Positions 8,714-19,352 of a stretch of DNA of 63,314 nucleotides are shown piece by piece; the stretch's first letter is position 1; each line of letters starts with the position of its first letter. Both the position numbers and the translations under genes were made by a program. Below the pieces are notes generated by a model, which made no database searches, was not told where the DNA came from, and worked only from the letters and a program-made list of their open reading frames with translations. Source of the stretch: Myxococcales bacterium (lineage in GTDB: Bacteria > Myxococcota > Polyangia > Polyangiales > Polyangiaceae); NCBI GenBank assembly GCA_003151595.1, contig PLXW01000008.1, positions 5,887-69,200 on the forward strand, read 5' to 3'.

Positions 8714-11337
8714 TTGACGTCGCCCTCGGGCGGCGCGTCGCTCGGCGGCAAGCTGGTGGGGGGCATCGACGAGCCCGCGGGCGGATCGGTCATCCCGCTC
8801 TCGTCGTCGACCGGGCTCTCGGCGAGGCGCTCGAGCGCGACGATCTTCTCTTCGTCATCGACCGACATGATCTTCACGCCCTGCGCGTTGCGCCCGGTCT
8901 CGCGGATCTCGTCGACGCGCGTGCGGAGCGTCTGACCGCGATCGGTGATGAGCATCACCTCGTCGCCGTCCTGCACCAGCTTAATGTCGACCACCGGCCC
9001 GTTCCGGTCGCTGGCGTCGATCAGGATGATCCCCTTGCCGCCGCGGTTCTGGACGCGGAACTCGTCGAGGTGCGTGCGCTTGCCGTACCCCTTCTCGCAC
9101 ACCGCGAGCACGTGCATGCGCCCCGGCTCGGTGACGGCGATGCCCACGACCATGTCGCCGTCGCCGACGTCGATGGCCTTCACGCCCACCGTCGAGCGCC
9201 CCATCGCGCGGACCTGGCTCTCCGGGAAGCGGATCGACTGGCCCATCTTGGTGGCGATGAGGAACTCGCGCTCGCCGTCGGTGAGCGCCGCGCTCAGCAG
9301 CTGATCGCCGTCCTCGATCTTCACGCCGATGATCCCCTTCTCGCGGAAGTTCTCGTACTCCACGAGCTCGGTCTTCTTGATCTGCCCGAGCCGCGTGACG
9401 GTCGCCACGTACTTGCCGGCTTCGATCTTCGGGACCTCGACGATGGCGGCGACCTTCTCGCCCTGCTCCATGCCGACGAAGTTCACGATCGCGCGCCCCT
9501 TGGCGGTGCGCGGCGCGATCGGGATCTCGTGCACCTTCTTGACGTAGACCTTCCCCTTGTCGCTGAAGAAGAAGACGTAGGCGTGCGTGCTGGCAACGAA
9601 GAGCTGGGTGATCCAGTCCTCGTCGCGCGCTTCCATCCCGATCTTCCCCTTGCCGCCGCGCTTCTGCGCGCGGTACGCGGCCGGCGCGGTGCGCTTGATG
9701 TAGCCGGCGTGGGAGATCGTGACGATCATGTCCTCTTCTTGGATCAGATCTTCGTCGCTGAGGTCGGCCTCGCTGGCGAGGATCTCGGTGCGGCGCGCGT
9801 CGGCGTACTTCGCGCGGATCTCTTCGAGCTCCATCACGATGACGTCGAAGAGGAGCTTCGGGTCGGCGAGGATGGCGCGAAGGCGCGCGATCGTTTCCGA
9901 GAGCGTCCCGTACTCTGCGGCGAGCTTCTCGGTCTCGAGACCGGTCAAACGCGAGAGGCGCATCTCGAGGATCGCCTTGGCTTGCCGCTCCGAGAGGAAG
10001 TACGGCGTCTTCTTCAGCGCCTCGTCGATCTCGCTCTGCGGGCGACCGGCGCGCGCCACGAACTTCTCGAGCCCCTTCAGCGGCAGCAGCATCAAGGCCG
10101 CGCGGGCGATCTCCGGATCGCGCGACTCGCGGATGGTCTTGATCACGACGTCGATGTCAGTGATCGCCATTCCCAAGCCTTCGATGATCTCGCGCTGCCC
10201 CTCGGCCGTCCGCAGCTCGAAGCGCGAGCGGCGCGTGACCACGTCGCGTCGGTGCTCGACGAACGCCATGAGCGTCTGCCGAAGATCGAGCACCGCCGGG
10301 CGCCCGTGATGGATGGCGAGGTTGATGACGCCGAACGTCGATTGCAGATCGGTCATCCGATACAGCTGGTTGACGACGACCTGAGGCATCACGTCTTTTT
10401 TCAGCTCGATGACGAGCCGGATGCCGTCGCGATCACTCTCGTCGCGCGCTTCGCTGATGCCTTCGATCTTCTTCTCGCGCATCAGCTCGCCGATCTTGGC
10501 GTGCACGCGCGCTTTGTTGACCTGGTACGGCATCTCGGTGAAGACGACCTGCTCGCGCTCACCTTTGCCCGGCGTCTTCTCGACGATCCAACGGGCGCGC
10601 ATGACGATCGACCCGCGCCCGGTGCGCTGCGCCGACTCGATCCCTCCGCGTCCGTAGATGAGTCCTCCCGTCGGAAAGTCGGGGCCCGGGACGATGCGCA
10701 TGACGTCGTCGATCGTCGCGTCCGGATTTCGAATCAGGTGAATCGTGGCGTCGATGATCTCGCCCATGTTGTGCGGCGGGACGTTCGTGGCCATGCCGAC
10801 GGCGATGCCGCCCGACCCGTTCACGAGGAGGTTCGGGATGCGCGCCGGAAGAACGCGCGGCTCCTGCTTCGAGTCGTCGAAGTTCGGCTGGAAGTCGACG
10901 CACTCCTTGTCGATGTCGGCGAGGAGCTCGACGGCGATCCGCGAGAGGCGCGCTTCGGTGTACCGGTACGCGGCGGGCGGGTCGCCGTCGATCGATCCGA
11001 AGTTCCCCTGACCGTCGATGAGCGGGTAGCGGAGCGAGAACGGCTGCGCGAGGCGGACCATCGCGTCGTAGACGCTGGCGTCGCCATGCGGGTGGTAGTT
11101 GGCGAGCACGTCGCCGACGACCTTCGCGCTCTTCTTGTGCGGGCTCCCCGGATTGAGGTTCTGCTCGCTCGCCGAAAACAGGATGCGCCTGTGCACCGGC
11201 TTCAGCCCGTCGCGCACGTCCGGAATCGCGCGCCCGATGATCACGCTCATCGCGTAATCGAGGTACGACGTGCGCATCTCGTCCTGGATCGAGACGGGGA
11301 TCTTCTGGGCCGGATTGGTGCCTTGGGGCTGCGTCAT
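8710..11337 (-). CDS. gyrA: DNA gyrase subunit A
   Basis: The protein has about 875 residues. The breakage-reunion domain begins [20 protein letters not shown] and holds the catalytic Tyr126 in RYTEARLS. The C-terminal beta-pinwheel carries the GyrA-box QKRGGKG, which separates it from ParC. The start is set at ATG 11337 (MTQPQGTN); the longer upstream reading frame lacks family similarity. The quinolone-determining stretch reads [11 protein letters not shown], with Ala at the position of E. coli Ser83, as in mycobacteria. The last 35 residues are a Ser/Pro/Asp-rich tail. bamA lies upstream and nth downstream on the same strand. It introduces negative supercoils together with GyrB, which is not in the window. 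Confidence 0.95.
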   Translation of the reverse strand: MTQPQGTNPAQKIPVSIQDEMRTSYLDYAMSVIIGRAIPDVRDGLKPVHRRILFSASEQNLNPGSPHKKSAKVVGDVLANYHPHGDASVYDAMVRLAQPFSLRYPLIDGQGNFGSIDGDPPAAYRYTEARLSRIAVELLADIDKECVDFQPNFDDSKQEPRVLPARIPNLLVNGSGGIAVGMATNVPPHNMGEIIDATIHLIRNPDATIDDVMRIVPGPDFPTGGLIYGRGGIESAQRTGRGSIVMRARWIVEKTPGKGEREQVVFTEMPYQVNKARVHAKIGELMREKKIEGISEARDESDRDGIRLVIELKKDVMPQVVVNQLYRMTDLQSTFGVINLAIHHGRPAVLDLRQTLMAFVEHRRDVVTRRSRFELRTAEGQREIIEGLGMAITDIDVVIKTIRESRDPEIARAALMLLPLKGLEKFVARAGRPQSEIDEALKKTPYFLSERQAKAILEMRLSRLTGLETEKLAAEYGTLSETIARLRAILADPKLLFDVIVMELEEIRAKYADARRTEILASEADLSDEDLIQEEDMIVTISHAGYIKRTAPAAYRAQKRGGKGKIGMEARDEDWITQLFVASTHAYVFFFSDKGKVYVKKVHEIPIAPRTAKGRAIVNFVGMEQGEKVAAIVEVPKIEAGKYVATVTRLGQIKKTELVEYENFREKGIIGVKIEDGDQLLSAALTDGEREFLIATKMGQSIRFPESQVRAMGRSTVGVKAIDVGDGDMVVGIAVTEPGRMHVLAVCEKGYGKRTHLDEFRVQNRGGKGIILIDASDRNGPVVDIKLVQDGDEVMLITDRGQTLRTRVDEIRETGRNAQGVKIMSVDDEEKIVALERLAESPVDDESGMTDPPAGSSMPPTSLPPSDAPPEGDVN

Positions 11338-11457
11338 TGCGGGGTGGTTTCTACCACGCAAAGCCGACAAAAAGCAGCGGTCGCGGCGCTCATTCTGGAC
11401 GTAGCGCGACGTCGAGAAGAGCACGGAGCCGGGCTCGGGCCCCGGCGACCCACGCGA

Positions 11458-14148
11458 CTAAAAGAAGTTGCCGATCGTGAACTCGAAGACGCTGTGCTGC
11501 TCGTACGTCAGCGGCGCCAACGGGAAGCCCCACTCGAACCTGAGCGGGCCTAGCGGCGAGAACCAGCGGATGCCGAAGCCGACCGACGTGCGCAGGTAAC
11601 CGAGCGCGCCCGGGAAGCTGAAGCATGGGCTCACGGCGTGGTCGAACTGCGGGGCAGGAGTCGTCTTGCAGAACTGCTGCTCGGTGTTCCAGGCGTTGCC
11701 GGCGTCGAAGAACGTGACGCCGCGGATGCCGACCTTGTCGATGATCGGGAACTCGAACTCGAGGTTCTCGTACGCCTCGAGGTTGCCGCCGATGTTCGCG
11801 CCGTTCGAGATCGGCGGAGCGTTCACGTCGAGCGACTGGTTGAGCGGCAAGCGCGCGCCGATCGTCCGGAGCTGGTACCCGCGCACGTCGAGGATGCCGC
11901 CCAGGAAGAAGCGCGTGAAGATCGGAACGCCCGAGGCGCTGGGGCTGGTGATGACGCCGAACTCGGTGTTCAGCTTCAAGATGAACCCGGTGCCGGGCGA
12001 CCCGGTGCCGCCGCCGAGCGGGTAGTAGAAGCGCCCCGTGAACCGATGCCGCAGGTACTGAATCTGCGATCCGAGCGCGTCGCTCGCGAGCTCCGTGCTC
12101 GCCTGGAGATAGATGCCGCTCGACGGGAAGAGACGGTTGTCGCGCGTGTCGTAGACGATCGACGGCCGCAGCGCGATCGTCCGCCCGTCGTTGAACAGGT
12201 TCGCCAGCGGCAGGCGCTGAAAGATCGAGATGTACCCGGGGGCCGTCCCGAAGAACGTGCTGACCTGCGCGGTGTCGACGCGGTCTTCTTCCACGACCGC
12301 CGTGAGCGACAGGCGGAGCCACGGCTGGATGATGGCGTAGCCGTACGTGATCGATCCGCCGACCGACCGGCGTGAGAAGTCGGGGAACACGTAGAGCGTG
12401 TCGAACAGCTCGGTGCTGAACGACCAATCGGTGTTCAGGAAGTACGGCTCGAAGAACCGCAAGCTGATCAGCTGCCGCAGCCCGCTGACCTGCGCCTGCA
12501 AGGCGAGCGACTGCCCATTGCCGAACAGGTTCGCCTGCTGGATCTGCGCGGTGGCGATGAAGTTCTCGACGCTGCTGAACCCGGCCCCGACCTGGAACGT
12601 GCCGGTCGGCTTCTCGGCGATCTCGAAGTTGATGATGATCTTGTCGGGCGTCGAGCCTTGCTCGGTCGACACGTCGACCCGCTCGAAATACCCGAGCGCG
12701 GTGATGCGGCGCTTCGAGTCGTCGAGCTTCGTCTCCGAGAAGAGCTGCCCCTCTTCGAGCTCCATCTCGCGGCGCAGGACCTTCTCGCGCGTCTTCGTAT
12801 TTCCCTTCACCTCGATCCGCTCGACGTAGACGAGCTGACCGCGGCGAATCGGGATGATGACGTCGATCTCCTTGTTCACCGCGTCGAGCTGCGTCTCCGG
12901 CTCGGCCTCGACGTTCGCGTACCCCTTGTCGCGGTACAGCGTGCGGACCGACTGCAGATCCTTCACAAGCTCGGCGCGGTTGAAGTAGTCGCCCGAGTGC
13001 GCGTGGAGCATCTGCACCAGCGCGCGTCGCCCGCCGAGCGGCTCGATCTCGTGCCCCTCGTCGTCGCGCTCGAAGATCTTCAGCTGGCGAATCTTGAAGC
13101 GCGGGCCCTCGTGGATGACGACCGTGATCTCGATGCCTTCGCGATCCGGCGTGAGCATCACGCGCGGCGTCCCGATCTGCACGGTCATGTAACCGCGGTC
13201 GTAATAGAGCGCGTTGATCATCAACACGTCGCGCTCGAACACGTCCTGCCGGTACGGCCCGCCCGATCCGAACGAGAAGAACCCGGCGTTGCCGGTCTGC
13301 ATCTGCTCGCGCAGCTCGTCGTCCGAGACGTGGAGGTTGCCGATGAAGGTGACGCGCCGGACGGTGACCGGCTGGTGCTCGGTGACCTTGAACTTGACGG
13401 TGACTTCGTTGTCGCGCTGCGTCTCGACCGAGAACTCGCAGTCGGCGAGGAAGTAGCCCTTCTCGGAGTAGGCGTCCTTGATCTTCTGAACGCTGCGGCG
13501 CACGGCCGGCACGCTCAAGATCGTGTTGGGCTTGATCTCGATCGCCTCGAGCAGCTTGTCGTTCTCGATCTCCTCGTTCCCCTCGAACGCGATCGATTTG
13601 ATGTTCGGCCGCTCGCGCACGAGGAAGCGGAGGGTGACGCCTTGATCGGTGCGCCCGAGATCGACCTCGATGTCGTCGAAGAAGCCCGAGTCCCACAGGG
13701 CGTGGACGTCGCCGGCGAGGGCGTCGGGCTTGAATGGCTGGTTGATGTGCTCGCGGAGATACGTCGTTATGTCGTCGCGCGCCACGCGGCGGTTGCCGGA
13801 GATCTCGATCTTCGCGATCGGCTGCCCTTCGGCGCGCTCGGCGTCGGTCGCCGGGATGCGGACGTTCGGCACGCCAGGCTGCTGCTGCTGCTGCTGCGCT
13901 GGGGCAGGGGCAGCGGCGGGCGTCGTGCCGGCAGCGGCGGCGGCATCGGGCGCGGCGGCGTCGATGGCGTGCGCACCGGCGTCGATGGCGTGCGCACCAC
14001 CGTCGGCCGAGGGCGCACCGGCATCGGCGAGCGCGAACGCCAGACGCGGGGCGGCCAGCAACGCGATGAACGCTGCGAGAACCGCGACTACCCGCGCGAT
14101 CCGATCGCGCGCGTGCGCGTTGCGGGAGCGGGCCGGCTTTCTTCGCAT
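11458..14148 (-). CDS. bamA: Outer-membrane protein assembly factor BamA
   Basis: The protein has 896 residues. An N-terminal signal sequence precedes an Ala/Asp-rich linker and a Gln run. POTRA domains follow (first IAKIEISGNRRVARDDITTYL; others begin IKSIAFEGNEEI, VRRVTFIGNLHV and VYVERIEVKGNTKTREKVL). A 16-stranded barrel from about residue 510 ends in an aromatic C-terminus (FEFTIGNFF). The barrel contains the Omp85 signature as DVRGYQLRT. BamA folds and inserts outer-membrane beta-barrels. A charged insert near residues 335-365 (HEGPRFKIRQLKIFERDDEGHE) belongs to a POTRA domain. gyrA lies 120 bases downstream, so bamA-gyrA-nth may be one transcription unit. Confidence 0.94.
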   Translation of the reverse strand: MRRKPARSRNAHARDRIARVVAVLAAFIALLAAPRLAFALADAGAPSADGGAHAIDAGAHAIDAAAPDAAAAAGTTPAAAPAPAQQQQQQPGVPNVRIPATDAERAEGQPIAKIEISGNRRVARDDITTYLREHINQPFKPDALAGDVHALWDSGFFDDIEVDLGRTDQGVTLRFLVRERPNIKSIAFEGNEEIENDKLLEAIEIKPNTILSVPAVRRSVQKIKDAYSEKGYFLADCEFSVETQRDNEVTVKFKVTEHQPVTVRRVTFIGNLHVSDDELREQMQTGNAGFFSFGSGGPYRQDVFERDVLMINALYYDRGYMTVQIGTPRVMLTPDREGIEITVVIHEGPRFKIRQLKIFERDDEGHEIEPLGGRRALVQMLHAHSGDYFNRAELVKDLQSVRTLYRDKGYANVEAEPETQLDAVNKEIDVIIPIRRGQLVYVERIEVKGNTKTREKVLRREMELEEGQLFSETKLDDSKRRITALGYFERVDVSTEQGSTPDKIIINFEIAEKPTGTFQVGAGFSSVENFIATAQIQQANLFGNGQSLALQAQVSGLRQLISLRFFEPYFLNTDWSFSTELFDTLYVFPDFSRRSVGGSITYGYAIIQPWLRLSLTAVVEEDRVDTAQVSTFFGTAPGYISIFQRLPLANLFNDGRTIALRPSIVYDTRDNRLFPSSGIYLQASTELASDALGSQIQYLRHRFTGRFYYPLGGGTGSPGTGFILKLNTEFGVITSPSASGVPIFTRFFLGGILDVRGYQLRTIGARLPLNQSLDVNAPPISNGANIGGNLEAYENLEFEFPIIDKVGIRGVTFFDAGNAWNTEQQFCKTTPAPQFDHAVSPCFSFPGALGYLRTSVGFGIRWFSPLGPLRFEWGFPLAPLTYEQHSVFEFTIGNFF
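13957..13998. repeat. Perfect 21-nt tandem duplication inside bamA
   Basis: Two exact 21-nt copies (13957-13977 and 13978-13998) encode the peptide repeat DAGAHAI in the linker between the signal peptide and the first POTRA domain. A run of CAG codons at about 13878-13897 encodes six Gln nearby. Both tracts are prone to replication slippage. Confidence 0.8.
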
Positions 14149-14432
14149 CGCGCTGGGTCGTCTCAGGATCGAAAGAAGATGCGCAATGTCGCGAGGCTGT
14201 GACGCCTGCGCGATCGACTGGGCGGGGGTTTAGTGGTCGATGAAGACTCGCCTCCGTAGCGCAGCAAAGGCGCAAAGGTCAACCGCGCTCGCCGCGATCC
14301 TCCGCTCGAGATCGCGCGCGAAGCCGCGCGGTTGTGGCTTGACGGTCCCCGCAGAGGGCGAGTCTCCTCGCGCTCCAGCTCGACGACGAACAAACGACGT
14401 CGAAGCGAGGCGAAACGAGAGGAACACCGACC
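14149..14432. other. Divergent intergenic region bamA / GST gene
   Basis: These 284 bases separate two divergent genes and should hold both promoters. I find no convincing ORF, RNA or hexamer pair. GAGAGGA at about 14420 is a plausible ribosome-binding site for the GST gene. Confidence 0.4.
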
Positions 14433-15071
14433 ATGAAGCTCTATTTCCATCCGATCTCCACGTACTCGCAGAAAGTCGTCATCGCGATGTACGAGAAAGA
14501 CGTGAAGTTCACGCCGTCGATCGTGAACATCATGGATCCCGCGGAGGTCGCCGAGTACCGCAAGACCAACCCGGGCGGGAAGGTGCCGTTCCTCCTCCTC
14601 GATGATGGTTGGAAGATCCCCGAGTCGACGATCATCGTCGAGTACCTCGAAGGGCATCACCCACAAGGGACGAAGCTCATTCCCGCCGACAAAGATCTCG
14701 CGCGTCGCACGCGGTTCATCGATCGCATGGCGGACCTCTATTTGAACGAGACGATGACGACGATCCTCTTCGACGGCATGAAGCCGGCGGGCGAGAAGGA
14801 GCCGGGGCGCGTCGCGAAGGCGAAGGCGACGCTCGACACGCACTACCCGCTGATCGACGCGAACTTCGGGAAGTCGAAGTGGGCGGTCGGCGACGAGTTC
14901 TCGATGGCCGACTGTGCGCTGGCCGGGCCGCTCTTCTATCTGCGGAAGGTGCACCCGTACGCGAGCTTCAAGAACATCGACGCCTACTGGAACCGCCTCA
15001 ACGAGCGCCCGAGCGTCAAGCGCGCGATCGGGGAAGCGCTGCCGTACCTGCAGAAGATGGGGATGGCGTAG
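14433..15071 (+). CDS. Glutathione S-transferase family protein
   Basis: The protein has 212 residues. The N-terminal thioredoxin-like half begins KLYFHPISTYSQKVVIAMYE and carries the cis-Pro GGKVPFLLLDDG and the glutathione-contacting PESTIIVEYLE. The C-terminal all-helical half contains the conserved folding motif FSMADCALAGPLFYLRK. GSTs conjugate or reduce electrophiles with glutathione, or act as peroxidases and isomerases. The active-site Ser/Cys probably lies in STYSQK. No pathway partner is adjacent. The 3' end overlaps the convergent MFS gene by 56 bases. The specific class is not assignable from the sequence alone. Confidence 0.85.
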   Translation: MKLYFHPISTYSQKVVIAMYEKDVKFTPSIVNIMDPAEVAEYRKTNPGGKVPFLLLDDGWKIPESTIIVEYLEGHHPQGTKLIPADKDLARRTRFIDRMADLYLNETMTTILFDGMKPAGEKEPGRVAKAKATLDTHYPLIDANFGKSKWAVGDEFSMADCALAGPLFYLRKVHPYASFKNIDAYWNRLNERPSVKRAIGEALPYLQKMGMA

Positions 15072-16296
15072 TCGACGCCGAACGGAGCGGAAGCCACCAG
15101 ACTACCGCGCTCGTTGCGATCGCGATGGGGACACCCATCATCGCGATCGTGACGGGCAGGTGGTCCATCGCCAGGCCGAGGAGCGGCGGCGACCAGAGAT
15201 CGCCGAAGAGGTGGATGCCGAAGATCGACATGGCCATGGCTGTGGCGCGCATCGAGGTGGGGACGCTGCGGAGGAGCGCGGCGTTGATCGGCGAGGTGGA
15301 GAGGAAGAGCGCCAGCTCGCACACGAAGGCCATGGCGAAGAACTGCGTGGGCGTCGCCGCCAGGAAACACGCGGCGGCGGCCGGCGCGGCGATCGACGCG
15401 CTGATGGCGCAGATGCGAAGCGCGATGCGCGCGGAGGTCTCGTCTTCGTTGGCTGCACGCGCGTGCTTGATCCAGCGATCGGTCCACGCGCCGCCGAGGA
15501 TGGTGCCCGCGCCGCCGGCGAGGACCAAGATGACGCCGAACGTGGCCGACGCCTTGTCGACCGGCAGTCCGTAGCGCCGATAGATCACGGTCGGCGCCCA
15601 GTACCCGAAGCCGCCGATGGCGAACGTTTGCGCGGCGTAGCCGAGCACCCCGCGGCGATAGAGATGGATCGCGGCGAGCGCGGTCGCGGTCTTGGCCAGC
15701 GCGATCCGTTCCCGCACCGCGTGCGTCACCACCGGCTCCACGATGAGCAAGCACAGCGCCGCGGCGATCACGCCCGGTAGCCCCACGACGAAGAACGCGG
15801 CGCGCCACCCGAGCTGCTTGCCCACGATCCCGCCGATGACGAAGCCGAGCGCCGAGCCGACCGGGATGGCGAAGTAGAAGATCGAGAGCCAGCGCCCTTT
15901 CTTCTCGGGCGTTGCCATGTCGTCGATGATCGTCGGCGCCACGGTCATGTAGCTCGCTTCGCCGACGCCAACGACGGCGCGCGACGCGACCAATCCCCCC
16001 GCGCCACCGGCGAGCCCTGTCGCCGCCGTGGCCAGGCTCCAGATCGAGACGCCGACCGCCATGATCCCCTTGCGCCCGCCCGGGAGGTCTCCGCGATCGG
16101 CCAGGTGACCGAAGAGCGGACTGGTGACGAAGTAACCGATCAGGAACACCGTCGCGAGCGAGCCGGCGACGAAGCCGCTGATGCGAAGCTCCTCTTGAAC
16201 GAGCGGGAGCACCGCCGAGAGCACCCAGCGATCGATGAAGTTGAGAAAGTTCAGCGCCGTGAGCAGCGCCAGAATCGCGGCGGGCTTTCGGATCAC
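15016..16296 (-). CDS. MFS transporter (Spns/GudP-like)
   Basis: The protein has 426 residues and about 12 hydrophobic helices. It has the MFS loop 2-3 signature in [14 protein letters not shown] and a family motif [21 protein letters not shown] in helix 1, which resembles the Spinster/hexuronate-type branch. Other helix motifs include [24 protein letters not shown] at 16296 is taken as the start because no ATG lies near the first helix; the much longer upstream frame is antisense to the topoisomerase VI gene. The C-terminal tail is Ser/Thr/Ala-rich and its codons overlap the GST gene. Substrate unknown. Confidence 0.82.
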   Translation of the reverse strand: MIRKPAAILALLTALNFLNFIDRWVLSAVLPLVQEELRISGFVAGSLATVFLIGYFVTSPLFGHLADRGDLPGGRKGIMAVGVSIWSLATAATGLAGGAGGLVASRAVVGVGEASYMTVAPTIIDDMATPEKKGRWLSIFYFAIPVGSALGFVIGGIVGKQLGWRAAFFVVGLPGVIAAALCLLIVEPVVTHAVRERIALAKTATALAAIHLYRRGVLGYAAQTFAIGGFGYWAPTVIYRRYGLPVDKASATFGVILVLAGGAGTILGGAWTDRWIKHARAANEDETSARIALRICAISASIAAPAAAACFLAATPTQFFAMAFVCELALFLSTSPINAALLRSVPTSMRATAMAMSIFGIHLFGDLWSPPLLGLAMDHLPVTIAMMGVPIAIATSAVVWWLPLRSASTTPSPSSAGTAALPRSRA

Positions 16297-16332
16297 GTGA
16301 CGTCCGATGCTACGCGAGAAGCTCGCGTTCCC

Positions 16333-16359
16333 TTGACACTCGTTCACCCGGACGATAAC
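16333..16359 (+). promoter_or_regulatory. Putative promoter of the topoisomerase VI operon
   Basis: A perfect -35 TTGACA (16333-16338) is followed after 15 bases by GATAAC (16354-16359), a 4/6 match to TATAAT. The ATG lies 12 bases further on, so the transcript would have almost no leader. The spacer is short, hence moderate confidence. Confidence 0.35.
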
Positions 16360-16371
16360 CGGCGAAGTGCC

Positions 16372-18204
16372 ATGGCGAAGCACACCCCGCGCGAGGCGCT
16401 CGAAGAAACCACCGTCGACGAAGCGATCGAGACGAAGAAACCCGCGCGCCGCGCGACCGCCGAGACGATGGCGTCGAAGCAGCGCGACATCTCGGTGAGC
16501 GAGTTCTTCACCAAGAACCGCCACCTCCTCGGCTTCGACAACCCCGCCAAAGCGCTCCTCACCACGGTGAAGGAGGCGGTCGACAACGCGCTCGACGCTT
16601 GCGAAGAGGCCGGGATCCTCCCGGACCTCTACGTCGAGATCAAAGAGCTCGCGGAGAATCGCTTCCGCGTGATCGTGGAGGACAACGGCCCCGGCATCGT
16701 GAAGCCGCAGATCCCGAAGATCTTCGCCAAGCTCCTCTACGGCTCGAAGTTCCACCGGTTGAAGCAGTCGCGCGGGCAGCAGGGCATCGGCATCAGCGCC
16801 GCCGGCCTCTACGCGCAGCTCACCACCGGCCGCCCGGTCACGATCATCTCCAAGACCGGCAAGGGGCGCCCGGCGTTCAAGATCGATCTCCGGATCGACA
16901 CGAAGCGGAACCAGCCCGACGTCGTGAAGGACGAGACGGCCGACTGGCCCGAAGAGAACGGCCGCCCGCGCGAGCACGGCACGCGCGTGGAGATGGACCT
17001 CGTGGCGGCGTACCGCGGCGGGCGCACGGGCGTGGAGGCGTACCTCGAGCAGACCGTGGTCGCGAACCCGCACCTGGCGCTGACCTTCGTGCGTCCGAAG
17101 GCGGAGACGATGTCGTTCCCGCGCGTGTCGAACGAGCTCCCGCGCGAGGCGCAGGAGATCAAGCCGCACCCGCACGGCGTCGAGCTGGGAATGCTCCTCA
17201 GCATGCTCAACGACTCGCCGGGCAAGACCGTGAAGCAGGTCCTCTGCGACGACTTCTCGCGCGTGAGCCCGAAGGTCGCCGACGCGATCTGCAAGGCGGC
17301 GAAGGTGAGCGCGAAGGCGCAGGCGTCGTCGATTCACAGCGACGAGGCCGACCGCCTGCACAAGGCGCTCGGCGAAGTGAAGCTCATGGCGCCGCCGGCG
17401 TCGTGCGTCGTGCCGATCGGCGAAGCGCTGCTCGTCGAAGGGTTGAAGCGCCGCTTCAAGGCCGACCTCTACGTCTCGACGACGCGCCCGCCGGCGGTCT
17501 ACCGCGGCAATCCGTTCGTGGTCGAAGTCGGCCTGGCGTACGGCGGCGATCTCCCGCTCGACGAGACTGCGGAGATCCTCCGCCTCGCGAATCGCGTCCC
17601 GCTTCAGTACCAGCCGAAGGCGTGCGCCATCAGCGAGGCCGTGTACCAGACGAACTGGCGCTCGTACGAGATCGCGCAGCCGAAGGGGGGCCTCCCCGTC
17701 GCGCCGATGGCGATCGCCGTGCACCTCGCGAGTGTGTGGGTTCCGTTCACCAGCGAGGCGAAGGAAGCGGTCGCTCACTACGACGAGCTGATGAAGGAGC
17801 TGAAGCTCGCCATCCAGGAGTGCGGGCGAAAGCTAGGCGCGCACTTGCGAGCGCGCGAGCGTGATCTCAGCGAGCAAAAGAGGCTCTCGCTCTTCCAGCG
17901 CTACATCCCCGAAGTGTCGGTGGCGATCGGCGCCATCATCGGGTTGCCGTCCGACAAGGTGAAGAAGGCGTTCACCGACGCGCTCCCGAACTTCGTGAAC
18001 ATCGCCGAAGACAAGCCGGACAACGATCCGCCGCCCACGGCGCCCAGCGTCGCGCCGCCGCCGGAGTCGACCACGCAGATGCCGACCGAGCCTCCGCCGC
18101 CGAAGCGCGTCGCCAAGGCCACGAAGAAACAAACCGCGCCCCCCGCCGCCGCGCCCACCAAGACCAAGAAGCGCGGCGCGAAGCAGCAGCTCGAGCTCCT
18201 GTAA
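16372..18204 (+). CDS. top6B: DNA topoisomerase VI subunit B (ATPase)
   Basis: The protein has 610 residues. A GHKL ATPase fold carries Asn72 in [13 protein letters not shown], the ATP lid motif EDNGPGI (about 103-109) and [16 protein letters not shown] (135-150). The transducer domain follows, with a conserved Lys expected in QPKGGLP. The C-terminal ~70 residues are a Pro/Thr/Lys-rich tail, and the first ~35 residues are an extra charged segment. Archaeal Top6B is about 530 residues, so both ends are extended. With subunit A it forms an ATP-dependent type IIB topoisomerase that relaxes and decatenates DNA. The start at ATG 16372 follows a promoter-like sequence. Subunit A starts 9 bases after the stop. 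Confidence 0.92.
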   Translation: MAKHTPREALEETTVDEAIETKKPARRATAETMASKQRDISVSEFFTKNRHLLGFDNPAKALLTTVKEAVDNALDACEEAGILPDLYVEIKELAENRFRVIVEDNGPGIVKPQIPKIFAKLLYGSKFHRLKQSRGQQGIGISAAGLYAQLTTGRPVTIISKTGKGRPAFKIDLRIDTKRNQPDVVKDETADWPEENGRPREHGTRVEMDLVAAYRGGRTGVEAYLEQTVVANPHLALTFVRPKAETMSFPRVSNELPREAQEIKPHPHGVELGMLLSMLNDSPGKTVKQVLCDDFSRVSPKVADAICKAAKVSAKAQASSIHSDEADRLHKALGEVKLMAPPASCVVPIGEALLVEGLKRRFKADLYVSTTRPPAVYRGNPFVVEVGLAYGGDLPLDETAEILRLANRVPLQYQPKACAISEAVYQTNWRSYEIAQPKGGLPVAPMAIAVHLASVWVPFTSEAKEAVAHYDELMKELKLAIQECGRKLGAHLRARERDLSEQKRLSLFQRYIPEVSVAIGAIIGLPSDKVKKAFTDALPNFVNIAEDKPDNDPPPTAPSVAPPPESTTQMPTEPPPPKRVAKATKKQTAPPAAAPTKTKKRGAKQQLELL

Positions 18205-18213
18205 GGATCACCC

Positions 18214-19347
18214 ATGGCCGCAAAGAAAGCCGCAGCCGCCGCGAAGAAGACGGCGACCGACAAAGACAAGAAGACGCTCCTCAAGATCGAGCGCCTCGCC
18301 CACGAAGCGCTGAAGACCGTCACCAAGGGGTCGAACCCCGCGCTCGAGATCCGCATGCGCGCGCTCTCGAACGTCTCGTTCAATCAGAAGAAGCGGATCA
18401 TCGAGCTCGGAGATCGCACGCAGTCGCGCGAGTTCTTCAACACGTCGATGGCCCGGAAATACATGCAGACGTTCCTCATCGCGAACGGGTGCAAGACGCT
18501 GATCGGCGAGGGGAAGACCGTCAGCATTCGTCAGATGTTCTACATGACGAAGCACAACCTCCCCGGCACGAACGAGAACACGTTCGAGGATCAGGGCGAG
18601 AGCGATCCCATCATCGAAGACCTCGAGGTCGCCATCGACGCCCTCCGCGAGGAGCTGCACCTCTTTGCCAACAAGAAGGGTCTCATCGCCGGCAACCTCG
18701 TCGTCAACGACGCGGGCGACGAGATCGATCTCTCCAGGATGGGGCGAGGCGGCTGGGGAATCCCGAGCATCGTCGAGTCCGATCAGCTGAAGTTCGTGCG
18801 GAACAAGGCGCAGTACGTGCTGCTCGTCGAGAAGGCTGCCATGTGGCAGCGCCTCAACGAGGACCAGTTCTGGAGCAAGAACAACTGCATCCTCATGACG
18901 AGCGAAGGGCAGGCCGCGCGCGGCGTGCGGCGTCTGCTTCAGCGCATCCACACCGAGCTCAATCTCCCCATCTACATCATCGTCGATAACGATCCGTGGG
19001 GGCTCTACATCTACTCGGTGCTCAAGCAGGGCTCGATCAACCTTGCCTACGAGTCGATGCGCATGGCGGTCCCCGGCGTGCGCTTCATCGGAATGAGCAG
19101 CTTCGACTACAAGAAGTTCGGGCTCACGCCCGCGGTGAAGATCAAGCTCACGAAAGAAGACATCGCGCGGGCCGAGCAGATGAAGGCGTACCCGTGGTTC
19201 CAGGACAAGAAGTGGCAGCGCGAGATTACCGAGCTGCTCGGCAACGGCTTCAAGATGGAAGTCGACGGCTTCCTGACCAAGAGCATCTCGTTCATCACCG
19301 AGGAGTACATTCCGAAGAAGCTTCGGGATAAGGACTACCTTCAGTAG
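18214..19347 (+). CDS. top6A: DNA topoisomerase VI subunit A (Spo11-like)
   Basis: The protein has 377 residues. The 5Y-CAP domain carries the catalytic tyrosine (Tyr110) in SIRQMFYMTKH. The Toprim domain carries the metal-binding Glu in VLLVEKAAM and the Asp pair in IIVDNDPWGLYIYS. This is the same architecture as archaeal Top6A and eukaryotic Spo11, which cut both strands and leave 2-nt 5' overhangs. The N-terminal ~20 residues are an Ala/Lys tail that could touch DNA. The gene lies 9 bases after top6B, so they form one operon. No other archaeal-type gene is nearby. Confidence 0.93.
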   Translation: MAAKKAAAAAKKTATDKDKKTLLKIERLAHEALKTVTKGSNPALEIRMRALSNVSFNQKKRIIELGDRTQSREFFNTSMARKYMQTFLIANGCKTLIGEGKTVSIRQMFYMTKHNLPGTNENTFEDQGESDPIIEDLEVAIDALREELHLFANKKGLIAGNLVVNDAGDEIDLSRMGRGGWGIPSIVESDQLKFVRNKAQYVLLVEKAAMWQRLNEDQFWSKNNCILMTSEGQAARGVRRLLQRIHTELNLPIYIIVDNDPWGLYIYSVLKQGSINLAYESMRMAVPGVRFIGMSSFDYKKFGLTPAVKIKLTKEDIARAEQMKAYPWFQDKKWQREITELLGNGFKMEVDGFLTKSISFITEEYIPKKLRDKDYLQ

Positions 19348-19352
19348 GTCCT

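Noticed and set aside
8692..11553. Very long plus-strand ORF opposite gyrA
   Set aside because: It is the antisense frame of gyrA, with Leu/Asp/His-rich low-complexity text and no domain.
13877..13905. CTG/CAG run as a trinucleotide-repeat expansion or regulatory element
   Set aside because: It is inside the bamA coding frame and simply encodes Gln; it is listed only as slippage-prone.
16105..16371. Upstream extension of the topoisomerase VI B frame
   Set aside because: It runs antisense through the MFS gene and gives low-complexity Arg/Glu text without family similarity; the ATG at 16372 gives the known N-terminal region.
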